The notes: a model not told the origin generated them from the sequence alone. A stretch of 64,000 nt of DNA from Heloderma charlesbogerti (GCA_026122225.1 JANEZZ010001950.1:124001-188000); one strand, 5' to 3'. Counted from the first letter of the stretch, positions 14,801 through 24,267 are shown. Numbers and translations: made by a program.

Positions 14801-17800
14801 AGTGGGACATCTGACTTGACTTCAAACAGCTTTCTCTCTCTCGTTGCAAACTGGTTTTGAAACTCCCCTGAGTTAGGGAACATAAGGAAGCTGCCTTATT
14901 CTGACTCAGATCAACTTGCTCAGTATTCCTCAGCCCCACCTGGAGATACCAGAGATTAACCTTGGACCGTCTGCAGGTAAAGCAGGTGCTCTTGCCACAG
15001 AGATATGGCCATTCCCTGAAAAAACCACAACAATTCCAAGTTGGAAAAACTCAAGGCCTAGGACCTAGTAGGAATGTGGAGCTAGTCTCTGTATTGTGGC
15101 CCAACACAATCCGTGCTTTACTGGGAGAGCCACTCTGTTCCGGTGGATGTTGGTCCTGGGTTTACAAGGCTGACCCTGCCATGCAGCAGGGTGAAGGAAC
15201 CTCTTAGGCTGCACCATGGAAGAGGAGTGATAGATGAAGGCAGGGATCGGTGTCTGACTATTACAGCAAGGCATCTCAAGTGTTGGTCTTGGCTATGGGT
15301 GTAGAGGGTGGGGGGAATGCCATTAGGGTGCCACATGAATCAGCAAAATGTCTCAGACTGTGGATTCCTATGTCAACCGCAGGCCGGTATCTTGAGCAAG
15401 TCTCTATCTCACTCTTTTTTGGCTCAACTTGGTAATCTGTCAGCACATTTTCAGGGTTCATCACTTCTGACTGGCAGTTCTGTTATTGAGAAGGTTTTAC
15501 CCTTAAAGGTAATCTAAAAATAATTGTAAATAAATAAACAATGAATAAACAAAGCACCAGCCTCTGCTAGGCACTGTATCAGTGATGATTGATCTCTAGA
15601 GTCTTGTGAGGGTGACATTAGCCTTTGGGTCGGTGAATTTTGCCTTGGAACTCTTCATTCATATGTCTTCGTCGAACAAATGTCTGAACTATTTTTTCCT
15701 CTTCTTAGATCATACATGTCCTCTGGTGGTATTACTTCTCAAAGCTCATTGAATTCATGGATACTTTCTTCTTTATATTACGAAAGAATAACCATCAGAT
15801 CACTGTTCTTCATGTCTACCACCATGCAACGATGTTGAACATCTGGTGGTTTGTTATGAACTGGGTGCCTTGTGGCCATTGTAAGTACTCGTGATGGGAG
15901 ACCTGTGTATGTGTTTCCTGAAGGGCCTGTTTCTTTTTAAGAGGGATGTGTACATGTACACATATAAACTGCTCAGGAAAGCATTACCTGCGGTTGAAAG
16001 GTGTTTTGTGCTGGCTTTGCAGAGGTTTATAATGGCAGTATTAGGAAATCTGTTGTCAGTTCTGCATATCTGCTTTGATTTTGTTTTTGGAAGCTCCTTC
16101 AGCTATTATCCAACTGTTGGGATTTTTTTAATAAGCCCCCAGCTTTGCATGCAACATTTCTACTGTCTTGAGGTCAAAACATTGTCCTTGTGTCCATCAA
16201 GCCTCTGGTCATGAGGATGACCTTTAATTTGTTTCGTTATACAGGTAGCAAATAACCAGTAGCTCAGTTAAAAATGTCTGCCCTGTGGAACATGACTAGT
16301 GCTGCTTTAATCTTGTCAAATATTTGTCCTGTGCAACCTTGCTGCTGTTGTTAACTACAACTGGAATAGGCATCAGAGTGACAAAGAACAGCACATGGAG
16401 GCTGCCAAAAGGCTCTTCCATGCGTCAGTGGCCCCACATGAGCATAACCTAACACTTGCGAACAGCTTGTTATCTAGATGCAATCTGGCCAAGTCTCCAC
16501 ATTGGTGGTATCAGGAATATACAGAACTGACATGAAGTAACGGCCACACCAGTCCAGCAAAAGAGAGAAAAGAGGAAGTAGTTGATGCCCTTCAATGCCG
16601 TTGCTGGAGCAGGAATGGCACGCACAGGCTACCTGCAGATGCACATCTGGATGTGAACTTGCCTTGTGATATTCACTCAGATGCAAAGCATTGGATACAT
16701 CCTCTGTTCATACTATGCATTGTGGATGGGGATGTGCATTTCCCCCTTCATTGCTGTGTGGATGGGAATGAACATCCCTAGCCATACCCTCGGGCTGAAC
16801 ATATGTGTGCAGCTGGATCAGGACCTGTGCGGGAGCTGGGGAGCTATTACAAATCGTAGCACCCTCTGAAAAACACAGTCCAAGCCAGCCTTGGGGGAAA
16901 ACACATGACAATTAAAGCAGTTAAACCCAATTTGCATGGCAGATGTGACCTTAAGCAACCATTCTGTGATGTTTCTAGTTTTGGCATTTGTTTTCATGCT
17001 AGTGTGTTGAGTTGTAAAACTGATCCTGCAGAACTTTTAAAATTTATTTAGAGCAACTTTTAAAAACTGTTTTGCTGTAATGCATCTTGTTTCGAAGGAT
17101 ATTAAAACAGTTTCTCCTCTTACCTCTTTAGCCTATTTTGGTGCCACCCTTAACAGCTTTATTCATGTCCTCATGTATTCCTACTATGGATTATCTGCTG
17201 TTCCATCCATGCGTCCATATCTCTGGTGGAAGAAGTATATCACTCAGGGACAGCTGGTGAGTGGTCAGAAGCTTATAGTAGCTTTTTTTAACCAAAGCTA
17301 GGAAGTGCTGTGTGGGTGGATCATTCACTCATTTCATTAATTTATTATATTTCTATACTGCCCCATAGCCAAAGCTGTCTGGATGGTTCACAAAAATTAA
17401 AAACTTTGAAAATACTTTATTAAAATATAAAACCGTTCACGTAATAATATAGAACAAATAACACACACAACAACAACAACAACATATATCTAAAACAAAA
17501 ACAATCAGCCAGAGACAGTCAAGAGACTCATTATATGCTGCCAAATGCCTGAGAGAAGAGGGCAGTTTTAACCTGGCACCAAAAAGATGACAGTGTTGGC
17601 CCCAAGTGGGCCACGTCAGGGTGATTATTCCATAAATGAGGAGCCACCACCAAAAAGGCCCTCTCACTTCAGGAACCAATGCTCTCCTTTGCAGTCAGAT
17701 TACTGGATGACCTGCAGTGATAACCAGAGTCCTTATGCTAGCAGAGAATGTCTTCTGGCTAGTAATGCAGTCCTTAGCAGGTACAAGGGCTCCAACATGC

Positions 17801-20800
17801 ACCCTGAGCTTCCTGCTCATTCCATGTCCCATCCACTCTAACGAATGGAGAAGCGTGTCCACCAGGAGCTCTGTTTTGCACATTGCAGCAGATACAGGGC
17901 TCTTGAAGAGGGCAAACATACATTTCTCTCAGTCCCTTTATCTCAGGGGTGTCGCAGCTCTTTCAGCCCGAGGGCCAAATTCAATTTTCGATAACCTCTT
18001 GGGGGCCTCATTCCAGCTGTGGGCAGGGCCAAAGCAAAAGGGGGCAGGGCCTAACTCCCAGCATATTGTAGCTTTAGGCTCTTACTGCCAGTAACTAAGC
18101 CTTAGGGGAAGCATTTCAACCTTTTTGAGTAGGGGAAAATTCTGTAAATGCCAGGAAACCACAAAATGGTCAGTCGGGGGAAAGGGGGTGGGGCCAGAAG
18201 AAGAGGTTCGGCCCCTAAGCTTGAGCTTCAGCACCCTTGCTTTACCTCCTTAGCCTCAGTTCCATGTCTGTAAAGTGGGAATAAATGCCTTTCTTGGAGG
18301 ATTGCTATGTTGAGGATAGGTTTTGGACAACTGGCACATGAAACTTGGTATGTAAATGAGAAGAGTATTTGGTCAACCTCTTGTAATATAGGGGACTGTA
18401 TTCCCAAAAGAAATAAAGGCTTCAGAACTCTTTCAAAAGTTTCTGACGTTTTGGAAGAGGTGGACAAAAGGGATGGGACTTATGTCTTTTTAAGACTGTT
18501 GAAAGAGAGAGGAGTTCCATAGTCACAGTTTCTCCCAACAGAGTTGTAGTGAAGAGGGATACTTGTGCCCACTATTTTCTTCTTTATGCTTAATATGCCC
18601 TTGCTCTCCAGGAGACATTGGTGGATAGATCTATTAGTGAGACATTGTTACTTGCTATGAATTGGCGTGGCCAGAACATAGATCATGTTCGTGTGCTGGA
18701 TTATGCTGTGCCTGCTGATTGCTGGCTTACTTGCAAAGAATACTAAACCGTGGTCTGATCCAAGTGAGACTCCAAGATCTGTACACAGATTTGTTTCACT
18801 CAGTTTTTCAGAGGTCCTGGATATGCACACTTGTTTTCTTAGAAAAAGATACTGGTGGTCCACGGGGATTGTAAGGGGGCTGAGGTGAGAATAAGCAACT
18901 CCTGCAAGACTGAAGCCTGTTTAGTCTTGCTAGATGTAAAGGGGACACTCATTTCTATAAGGACAACTTCAGACTGGATGTCAGAATCTGTGTAAGATGA
19001 GGGAGATACATATTGTGGAAATGGAGGACCACTTTACTGCGTGATCACTGCTTACAAACCTCTCACGTGGGCAACCAGTCACCTGTTGGTCAAGCATTGC
19101 CATGCTTGCCTAGCCATGGGGAAAACTTCAACTCTGCTCACTGTCTAAACCCTGTAGAAAATGTCTCCTTGTTCAGTTAGAGCTGCCACATGGGATATTT
19201 TAAAGCAGCAATCGTATAGTAAATGGTTGTCTCTGCTCATTTTTCTTCTTTCATAATCTCTTCATACTTTTTCTATGCTAGTTGTAAATGCATGACTTCA
19301 GTCAAGAGAGTGTCCATCTTCAAATGATCCCTAATTTGTGCAGGGCAAGCAGCACCACCCTATCTCCCACTTTGAAAGTGACAGGACAGCCCTGATGTGT
19401 GTCTTCAAAGGGGCACAGCCCTGTAACAGCAAGTACAAAAGGCAATTAACAATATTTGCATTCATGCCCCGCTATACTGCTACATAGGACAGGAGTGGGC
19501 AACTTGTGGCCCTCCGGATCTTTTGGCCTACAACTCCCATCCTTCACCATTGGCTTTGCTGGCTAGAGCTGATGGGAGTTGTAGGCTAAAACATCCGGAG
19601 GGCCACAAATTGCTCAACCGCGACATAGGAAATGGCTTGAATGTGCTTCGTTGTTGGTCTTTTTCTCACTTAACCTATTTTTCCCCATTACCTTGCAGAC
19701 TCAATTCGTTCTTACAATCTTCCAGACAAGCTGTGGGGTTGTTTGGCCTTGTCCATTTCCTCTGGGATGGTTATACTTCCAGATAGGCTACATGATCTCC
19801 TTAATTATCCTTTTCACAAATTTCTATATTCAGGTAAATTTAGTTAGCTGTTCATTTTTGTTTTTGTAATCACTGATGTTCAAAAATATTACTGGGAAGT
19901 TGATATATCAGAATGCACTTCTAAAATGTGTGGATAATTGGATCATAGCACAGAGCCTGCTTGCTTGCTTTTGCCCCCCGCCACATCAATTTTATAGTTA
20001 GTTTGCTTTTATTTTCACTGTATTGCACAATTGAGGGAGATTAGTATTCTCAATAACGATTGTGGTGGTATTTCTCAAAGTGTGCTTTAATACAGTAAGT
20101 TGTAGCAGCAGTGTGTCAAGGAGGAAATCACTGCAGTTGTACCTGTGAAGCTCCTAAAGTAAACGTCAGTAAATAAAACTAAAGCCCAGGCTTAACGAGA
20201 CAGGGCATAACCCTTTCCTGCACCCACAAATTAAGGGTGGCAAATTGAGAAGGGAACTTGTACTGTCTCTTAAGGAGCTTATGCTCTCTGAAAGGATTGG
20301 GCCCTCCCTCCTACCAGTGGAATCTTAGGCCAGCTGTCTTGTACTAGTTTCATTTCTTTCTTTTTTTAAAAAAAACTTGATCCAAAAAGTTGTTAAATTT
20401 CAAATTTTAAAAATGGAGGGGATTTACACACTGAACAAATGAAAAGGGACTTTCTGACAAGGAAATCTACTCAGGCTACTAGTCACAACACAGCAGCCCC
20501 AGTCCAAAGAATGCCAATTGCCCTTAACTCCCATTGGCTTACATCAGTAACAAATAACTTGTTTGTTGATTTCAATGGGATGTAAGTGCGATCGACTTTA
20601 TCAGGATTGGGGCCAGTTGCTATGATATCAAATCATGGCTAATTCAGTTTGTGTAATTATTAAGGAACTGAATATTTTAGACCTATGGCATCCTGCATTG
20701 AAATGGCTTGTATTTACACACAATAACATCCCCTGATTACTGGAGAAAAGTAGCTGTACCTACTGGCTATAGTTGCCATATGGCAGCCTTCCCTAACCTC

Positions 20801-23500
20801 ATGCCCTCCAGATGTGTTGGACCACAACTCCCATCATTCCCAGCCAGCGTGTCCAATGGCAATGTTTCCAGTGATGGGGAGGATGCATATATGTGTCAGC
20901 AGCAGAGAGCACTTTAAGAGTGGTTCACGAATTAGATGCTGTTTCCTTCCATGGTTCATTTATTTCAGTATGTAAAAAAGAATATTTTTAAGAGCTTTCT
21001 CCACACGAGGTGCTAATGTGGTGCTATCTCCAAACATGAGAATGGTGTAAAAATAATGTGCGTAGAATGCAAGGGGAGATGGGGAGAAGGTATTTTTCTG
21101 AATTCCTAATTTCAGTTACTTTCCTTACCTCCTACACGTCAGTGGAATGGTGAATAATAAACTGCAATTTATTTACTTACTATTTTTTAAAAAAAACAAC
21201 AACCCTGCTCTCTGGAATGGTGGAACACTGCTGAGGCTGCAACCCTATGCACATTTACTTGTGGGCAAGGCCTGTTAGGACCAGTGTGTGTTACTTATGA
21301 GTAAACATGTATAGGATTAGGCTGTTAATTCTGCTGCCTATATGTACTTGCCTTTAAAAAGTAAATAATATTCAAAACAATTTCAAAACAGTTTCTGACA
21401 TTTTAAGAGAAGTGGTGGTGTTACTTCTGGCATGTACGCTGTCCAATAGGTGTGTGTTTGGTTATATGCTTAGGCGCCAGTTGCAGCACTTGTCGTACTG
21501 CTAGGAGTTAAGTTTCAGTTTTTCCCAAGTAGTGCTGCAAGTGCTACAGAGACCTCCAGAATCATTTAGTCCAGAGTCCACGGCAGGACAGAAAAAATGA
21601 ATGTATGTACTGCAGACAAGGACAGCAATACAATACTGTTTACATACCTGTGAAAAGTTTGTCAGCAATGCACAGAGATGGGCAACAGCTTTTTCCTGCG
21701 AGTTGAAAGTGGTTTGAAAGAGGAATTGCTTCTCATGGTGCATTTGTGTGTATACACTTCACCTCCTTTTGTTCAACAGATTTTGCATAGTTTTTGTACT
21801 GTTTCATTTGTCTGGTTTTCTGGCAGGACAGATTTACTTGACTGATGTCCTTTTATCACTAAACTTTACTTGGGGATACGGGGGGCAGTATCCAACGGTG
21901 TCATTCTGCAAACTCAAATAGTGCTAGTGGAGCTCCACGGAATCTTTCCATTGCTCAAGCAGTTGCCCATTACACTCGCGCAACTGGTTGTGCAAGCAGT
22001 TGCATAGCTGGTTGCACAAGCAGAATGTACAGTGGGTAGCACAACAGGTAGCAACAACAGGTAGCACAAGCATAATGCAAAACCTCTTGTGCAACCCTGC
22101 TTGCGCAAACAGAACTTTAGTTGGATTCTTCTCTTGTGCATAGTTCAGAACCTAGTTTCTGCTAGTGCGGCGTCATTTGCGCTAACAGAATGACACAGTT
22201 GGATACTGCCCAAAACCTCTGTGAAACTTCTTTTCTTTCCTGAAGACTATGCCTCTCAGTCACCAATCACAGTGTATGCTCTGCCCATTCTTAGATGGTA
22301 TGATAGAGCTATCACTGTCTGCAGTGTGCACACACATTTTTTTTCTTGTCCACTGTCAATTTTTTGGAGTGCTACAGAAATTATAGCGTTGCAAAATGAG
22401 TGTGTGGATATGTGCATGTGTGTAGCCCATGGGAAGCAATGACCCAGTTCACACATCACAGCCAATACCTGGGTTGTTTAACCCAGGAATTGGCAGGTGC
22501 GCACGGGAACAAGCAAACGCACTGCCTCCCACCTGCTTGCTACTTCTGCTTTCAATTAACCCAGGGACACTGTGTTCCTGGTTGTATTGTGACATGCGAA
22601 CCTGGAAATGCTGGAATGTTAGGGATTAAAACCCAGAGTTAACGCAGCAACAAACCATCAGTTAACTCTGGGTTGTTTAGCCCCTAAATAGCTCTAAGTT
22701 TCTAAGTTCAAACAGAGCATTACTGGGTTGTTAATTGAAAGTGGAAGCGGGCAGGAACCAGCATGCTTGTTCCCTCCTACATGCTCACAAACAACCCATG
22801 GTCAATAAACCATGAGTTATTTGATTGTGCAAACTGGGTCAATGCCTCTCTTACCACCTTCCGCTGTCTTAAAAATGGTTGGGCCACATTCAGACAATTT
22901 TCCAAACCATATTTTGGAGGATTGAGAATTCCCCCTTTTGCCAGACATGAAGTAAAGAGAGGAGAAGATTCTGCTCACAGTTTTCAGCAAGCCAGAGTTT
23001 CCTGTTTCATTTGAATTTGGGAAGCTGTGGCTTGTGCAAACCAAACTTCACAAACAAGGATATCCAGCCAGAATGGGATGGTTTGCCATTACGTCTGAAC
23101 TGAGCCTAGGTCTCCTAACTTTAGGCCAGTATATGAAGAGATAGGTGCTTGTTAAATAACATGAAGGGTACAATCCTATGCATGCTTAGACAGAAATAAG
23201 TGTTATAACTCCCAGTATCCCTCAGCCAGCTATCCTGGCTGGGGGATGCCAGGAGTCATAGGACTTATTTGTCTAAACATGCATAGGGCGGTGTCTTAAA
23301 CCAACTAATTTGCCCCTTCCCTTTGTTGCCATGGCAAATGCTCACTACTGACTATATGTGTTTTTTAGACTTACAACAAAAAGGCAGCCTGCAGAAGGAA
23401 AGAATATCAGAATGGCTCCACGCCTGCTGTGAATGGGTACACAAATAGCTTTTCTTCTCTCGAGAACAATGTGAAGCAAAGAAAACAAAGGAAGGATTGA
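417..23500 (+). CDS. ELOVL5: ELOVL5 gene, 3' six coding exons (partial; spans introns)
   Basis: Elongase of very-long-chain fatty acids, type 5. In the ER membrane it condenses malonyl-CoA with C18-C20 polyunsaturated acyl-CoAs, the first and rate-limiting step of each two-carbon elongation. The exons are 417-604, 6279-6356, 15709-15880, 17132-17256, 19699-19833 and 23369-23500. All have AG/GT borders and join in one frame of 276 codons. Visible family marks are KLIEFMDT, the HVYHH histidine box, [12 protein letters not shown], several hydrophobic segments and a basic lysine-rich C-terminus typical of ER retention. The protein closely follows vertebrate ELOVL5 as I remember it (about 299 residues). 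About 19 N-terminal residues and the start codon lie left of the window. The closest alternatives are ELOVL2 and ELOVL4, but the exon 417 and 15709 sequences fit ELOVL5 much better. Confidence 0.96.
1040..1150 (+). mobile_element. L2/SINE 3'-end fragment
   Basis: Ends with GTCGCTTTGGACTTCC, a TTTGGAGGAAAAAGC block and ACAAATAAATG, the usual 3' end of squamate L2-related elements, then a TGA-rich tail. The same tail closes the SINE at 60,203-60,449, in reverse orientation. Confidence 0.55.
1597..1635. repeat. Perfect 15-bp inverted repeat (hairpin)
   Basis: Arms TGGTGACCTGTGAAC (1597-1611) and GTTCACAGGTCACCA (1621-1635) are exact reverse complements around a 9-base loop. It is probably the core of a small MITE, but each arm also contains an AGGTCA-type nuclear-receptor half site. 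Confidence 0.7.
2038..2356. mobile_element. Harbinger-like MITE with CAATCCTAT ends
   Basis: The left end GCAATCCTATGG and right end GGATAGGATTGCGCCC are inverted copies. The interior carries small hairpins (CTAGACAGC...GCTGTCTAG) and a GC-rich segment shared with 34,700-34,880. No coding sequence. Confidence 0.6.
2861..2889. repeat. (GT)n microsatellite
   Basis: About 14 GT units following an ACGTAC start. Simple repeat in an ELOVL5 intron. Confidence 0.9.
4156..4192 (+). mobile_element. 5S-rRNA-like SINE scrap
   Basis: CTGAAGCTAAGCAGATCTGG followed by GTCTGGTCAGTGCTTG parallels the internal region of 5S rRNA (AAGCTAAGCAGGG...GGTTAGTACTTGGATG). The same segment is better kept at 55,777-55,860. 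Too short to be an intact element. Confidence 0.4.
4810..4915. mobile_element. Palindrome-type MITE fragment with internal duplication
   Basis: Carries the common CCAGATGTGTTGGACTACAA...CCCAGCATTCCCCAGCCAGG arm of a squamate foldback MITE. The block starting CCTTCCAGATGTGTTGG occurs twice in tandem (about 4,838 and 4,864), and the second arm of the palindrome is missing. Confidence 0.6.
4955..5095 (-). mobile_element. tRNA-derived SINE (reverse)
   Basis: On the + strand it reads CACGACAACCCTGTGAGGTA, then GACTGGTCTCAGGTCACCCAG and GGGATTTGAATCTGGG, the reverse of a tRNA-like head and body. Other copies: 10,995-11,143, 13,181-13,340, 35,940-36,085 and 60,203-60,449. Confidence 0.7.
5990..6110 (-). 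mobile_element. L2/CR1-type LINE fragment
   Basis: Read on the - strand it translates to pieces such as [15 protein letters not shown] followed by RGDMTEVY, the conserved end of CR1/L2 reverse transcriptases just before the 3' UTR. Short and broken. Confidence 0.5.
6279..6356 (+). CDS. ELOVL5: ELOVL5 coding exon
   Basis: A 78-bp, phase-0 exon of 26 codons ([14 protein letters not shown]...ADMK). The acceptor TTCATTAG ends at 6278 and the donor AAG|GTAACA starts at 6357. It is too short to stand out as an open frame and was found by matching the elongase sequence between its neighbours. Confidence 0.95.
7452..8555 (-). pseudogene. CR1 reverse transcriptase segment
   Basis: A 367-codon open stretch. 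Seen in order: [69 protein letters not shown] and the catalytic FADDTKL. These are the RT fingers-palm motifs of the CR1 family; the enzyme copies element RNA at a nicked target. The frame breaks at both ends: at 7452 by a stop inside the conserved AAKKANAI region and near 8,560-8,690 by a frameshift from the endonuclease part. Dead copy. Confidence 0.92.
8690..9600 (-). pseudogene. CR1 endonuclease segment
   Basis: Apurinic-endonuclease-like N-terminal domain of CR1 ORF2. Seen: [50 protein letters not shown] and GETDHVIL, matching the metal-binding and catalytic blocks of the EEP fold. A conserved stretch just upstream ([15 protein letters not shown], about 9,550-9,600) is in the same frame, before the ATG at 9544. 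The copy is 5'-truncated and separated from the RT by a frameshift. Confidence 0.88.
10040..10150 (+). mobile_element. SINE fragment (GGATCAGACCAAGGG type)
   Basis: Reads AAGGCCCTGTTGGATCAGAC, then CAAGGG...AACAGTGGCCAGCCAGATGCC, a common reptile repeat. A second copy lies at 45,915-46,025 (GCTGGATCGGACTAAGGG...ACAGTGGCCAACCAGC). Confidence 0.6.
10995..11143 (-). mobile_element. tRNA-derived SINE (reverse)
   Basis: Same family as 60,203-60,449: ATCACAACATCCCTGTGAGG, GACTGGCCCATGATCACC and GGATTTGAACCCAGGG, ending at TACCACACTG. Confidence 0.75.
11984..12116. mobile_element. Near-perfect foldback MITE, TAA target duplication
   Basis: 133 bp that folds almost completely on itself. GGGCACAATCCTATGCATGC at the left mirrors GCATGCATAGGATTGCGCCC at the right, and CTACAACTCCCAGCATGCCC mirrors GGGCATGCTGGGAGTTGTAG. 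It is flanked by TAA on both sides (11981-11983, 12117-12119), the 3-bp duplication of PIF/Harbinger elements. No coding capacity. Relatives: 23,166-23,297 and a half copy at 63,093-63,150. Confidence 0.85.
12588..12850. mobile_element. AACCCACA-type MITE-like stretch
   Basis: GTTTGCACGACACGACACCC at the left, several inverted AACCC/GGGTT blocks inside (CAACCCCTGCACAGGGGTTG is nearly a palindrome) and repeated TAACCC. It resembles the stretches at 22,441-22,840, 27,590-27,930 and 62,655-62,785. The right edge is unclear. Confidence 0.5.
13181..13340 (-). mobile_element. tRNA-SINE remnant (reverse)
   Basis: TATCCTGCCTTTCTTTCAGG at the tail, then a decayed body and AACCCAGATCTGCTCAACC, CTGCACCACAGTGGCTCTTGG at the head. 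Same family as 60,203-60,449 but more worn. Confidence 0.5.
13780..14110 (-). mobile_element. L2 LINE 3' fragment
   Basis: On the - strand it encodes [15 protein letters not shown]...APSLQAFRK, the conserved C-terminal block of L2 reverse transcriptase, then runs into a CTCTCAAGGCAGCTTG 3' UTR. Confidence 0.7.
14230..14445 (+). mobile_element. L2-type 3' terminus
   Basis: GGCTGTTCAGGCAGGCATTT, then TGTACGCCGCCTAGAGTGGC and an (AAAT)n tail at about 14,430-14,444: the 3' end of a squamate L2 element in sense orientation. Confidence 0.65.
14876..15020 (-). mobile_element. tRNA-derived SINE, second family (reverse)
   Basis: Reads ACATAAGGAAGCTGCCTTAT on the + strand and ends with CTGCAGGTAAAGCAGGTGCT, CTTGCCACAGAGATATGGCC, i.e. 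the reverse complement of a tRNA-like head. A common squamate repeat; this copy has an internal deletion. Confidence 0.65.
15709..15880 (+). CDS. ELOVL5: ELOVL5 coding exon with the catalytic histidine box
   Basis: 172 bp, 57 codons plus one base. The acceptor TTCTTAG ends at 15708; the donor is GTAAGT at 15881. It carries [15 protein letters not shown] and the catalytic HxxHH box HVYHH at 15811-15825, the active-site motif of all ELOVL enzymes, followed by the membrane segment [11 protein letters not shown]. The last base (T) joins CC of the next exon to make Ser. Confidence 0.97.
17132..17256 (+). CDS. ELOVL5: ELOVL5 coding exon
   Basis: 125 bp: two bases completing a Ser codon plus 41 codons ([12 protein letters not shown]...ITQGQL). 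The acceptor CTTTAG ends at 17131 and the donor CTG|GTGAGT starts at 17257. It contains the conserved [14 protein letters not shown] segment and the WWKKYIT loop of elongases. Confidence 0.96.
17330..17700 (-). mobile_element. L2 LINE 3' fragment
   Basis: TATTTCTATACTGCCCCATA, then GCCAAAGCTGTCTGGATGG, is the reverse L2 3' UTR. It continues into GGCAGTTTTAACCTGGCACC and worn RT C-terminal sequence. A CAA-rich run sits at 17,468-17,485. In the intron after exon 17132-17256. Confidence 0.65.
17944..18239. mobile_element. hAT non-autonomous element with 8-bp target duplication
   Basis: The ends CAGGGGTGTCGCAGCTC and GAGCTTCAGCACCCTTG are imperfect inverted repeats of the hAT CAGGGGTGTC type. 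The flanks CTTTATCT (17936-17943) and CTTTACCT (18240-18247) match 7 of 8, the hAT target duplication. About 296 bp, no transposase. Confidence 0.8.
19490..19615. mobile_element. Foldback MITE (CCGGATGTTTTGG type)
   Basis: GCAACTTGTGGCCCTCCGGA with GGCCTACAACTCCCATC mirrors GATGGGAGTTGTAGGC and TCCGGAGGGCCACAAATTGC. Relatives at 20,782, 28,032, 29,478, 30,870 and 35,485. Ends about 80 bp before exon 19699. Confidence 0.75.
19699..19833 (+). CDS. ELOVL5: ELOVL5 coding exon
   Basis: 135 bp, 45 codons in phase 0. The acceptor CCTTGCAG ends at 19698; the donor CAG|GTAAAT starts at 19834. It encodes [14 protein letters not shown] through NFYIQ, with the last two hydrophobic segments. The residue after the exon junction is Thr where I recall Leu in human ELOVL5, giving a local TQxxLTxxQ pattern. 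Confidence 0.95.
20782..20870. mobile_element. Foldback MITE, one arm
   Basis: TTCCCTAACCTCATGCCCTCCAGATGTGTTGGACCACAAC...CCATCATTCCCAGCCAGC is one arm of the same family, truncated at the second arm. Confidence 0.6.
21235..21325. mobile_element. Small MITE (CCCTATGCACATTTACT type)
   Basis: GCAACCCTATGCACATTTAC at the left mirrors GAGTAAACATGTATAGGATT at the right; related copies at 1,971-2,033 and 31,486-31,566. Confidence 0.55.
21883..22211. mobile_element. MITE with 26-bp terminal inverted repeats
   Basis: The left end starts GGGCAGTATCCAAC and the right end finishes GTTGGATACTGCCC. The 26-bp arms (21883-21908 and 22186-22211) differ at one position. The interior repeats GTTGTGCAAGCAG-like words in both orientations. 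No ORF. Probably a non-autonomous DNA transposon; no clear target duplication was found. Confidence 0.8.
22441..22840. mobile_element. 400-bp compound palindromic MITE
   Basis: The ends GACCCAGTTCACACATCA and TGATTGTGCAAACTGGGTC are inverted. Inner blocks also mirror: TTCAATTAACCCAGG against the right-hand GTTAATTGAA, and CAGAGTTAACGC...GTTAACTCTG near the middle. The flanking AAT on each side may be a 3-bp target duplication. No coding sequence. Confidence 0.75.
23166..23297. mobile_element. Foldback MITE, worn sister of 11,984-12,116
   Basis: GGGTACAATCCTATGCATGC, then TTAGACAGAAATAAG at the left and TTATTTGTCTAAACATGCAT at the right. It stands about 70 bp upstream of the last ELOVL5 exon. 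Confidence 0.75.
23369..23500 (+). CDS. ELOVL5: ELOVL5 terminal coding exon
   Basis: 132 bp including TGA at 23498-23500; the acceptor TTTTTTAG ends at 23368. It encodes the cytosolic tail [16 protein letters not shown]... ending [11 protein letters not shown]. The lysine-rich end agrees with an ER-retention signal. Against my memory of the human tail, a few residues are missing between the RRK and QNGS blocks, so the protein is slightly shorter. Confidence 0.95.
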   Translation, partial: TYNKKAACRRKEYQNGSTPAVNGYTNSFSSLENNVKQRKQRKD

Positions 23501-23755
23501 AGACCAAACTGAGAAACCGTTTTGATATTCTGGGCAATGAAAAAATCATCTGATTGTAAGCACAATATGTGTTGTGCACTGATAACTCTTGACAGCTACT
23601 GTAACTATTCCTGCCTAGAATAGTGTCGATTTATGTAGGACTTAACCAGTGCAAAACATCCTAGAAACTATCCATAGGCTAAAGTTGATGATGTTGATAA
23701 TACTGGGTGATCACAGACCCAAGTGTAAACTGTGGAAGGGAGTATTATTGTAGAA

Positions 23756-23758
<3 letters not shown>

Positions 23759-23803
<45 letters not shown>
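23759..23803. repeat. (AT)n microsatellite in the ELOVL5 3' UTR
   Basis: An uninterrupted AT run of about 44 bases, 260 bases after the stop codon, where transcript copies would form an AU hairpin. Confidence 0.9.
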
Positions 23804-23809
<6 letters not shown>

Positions 23810-24263
23810 TATATGAATGACACTGCTGTTGCCTTACTAGTCAATATGATAGGTGCTGAATTATGATTCACAAGTTCAAAACTGTAATCCAAACTCATAT
23901 TTTTTAACTGTAGATAATGCATGTGATTGTAACTTGTACAATGAAGTTTAGTTCTTGGAGTTTTTTACTTTATTTTTCAGTTGTTTAAAACACACATGCC
24001 TTAAATTAAAATAAAAGCAGGGCCCAAAACTTAATACTGGTTTGAAAATTTTTGGAAATATTTCACTCTGGGAGCGACTTCTCTCAAGACAGTTTATACT
24101 CTGCTACAGATACCCAAACATGAAAATGAAATGTATAGCATCAGTTATGTGAAAAGAGCACATGCATATAAACTGTGGATTGACCCTTCAAAGTGCTTGT
24201 TAAGTGGCCACGCTGAAAAGGCAGAGCACTCGCAAACGCTTCCTGTGCACCATTTATCACTGA

Positions 24264-24267
<4 letters not shown>

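Larger units (their letters stand above)
6357..15708 (+). other. ELOVL5 intron holding CR1 and SINEs
   Basis: Largest intron in the window (9.35 kb). It contains the CR1 LINE (6,876-9,620), SINE copies at 10,040-10,150, 10,995-11,143, 13,181-13,340 and 14,876-15,020, a foldback MITE at 11,984-12,116, a MITE-like stretch at 12,588-12,850 and L2 pieces at 13,780-14,110 and 14,230-14,445. The remaining sequence shows no gene. Confidence 0.8.
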
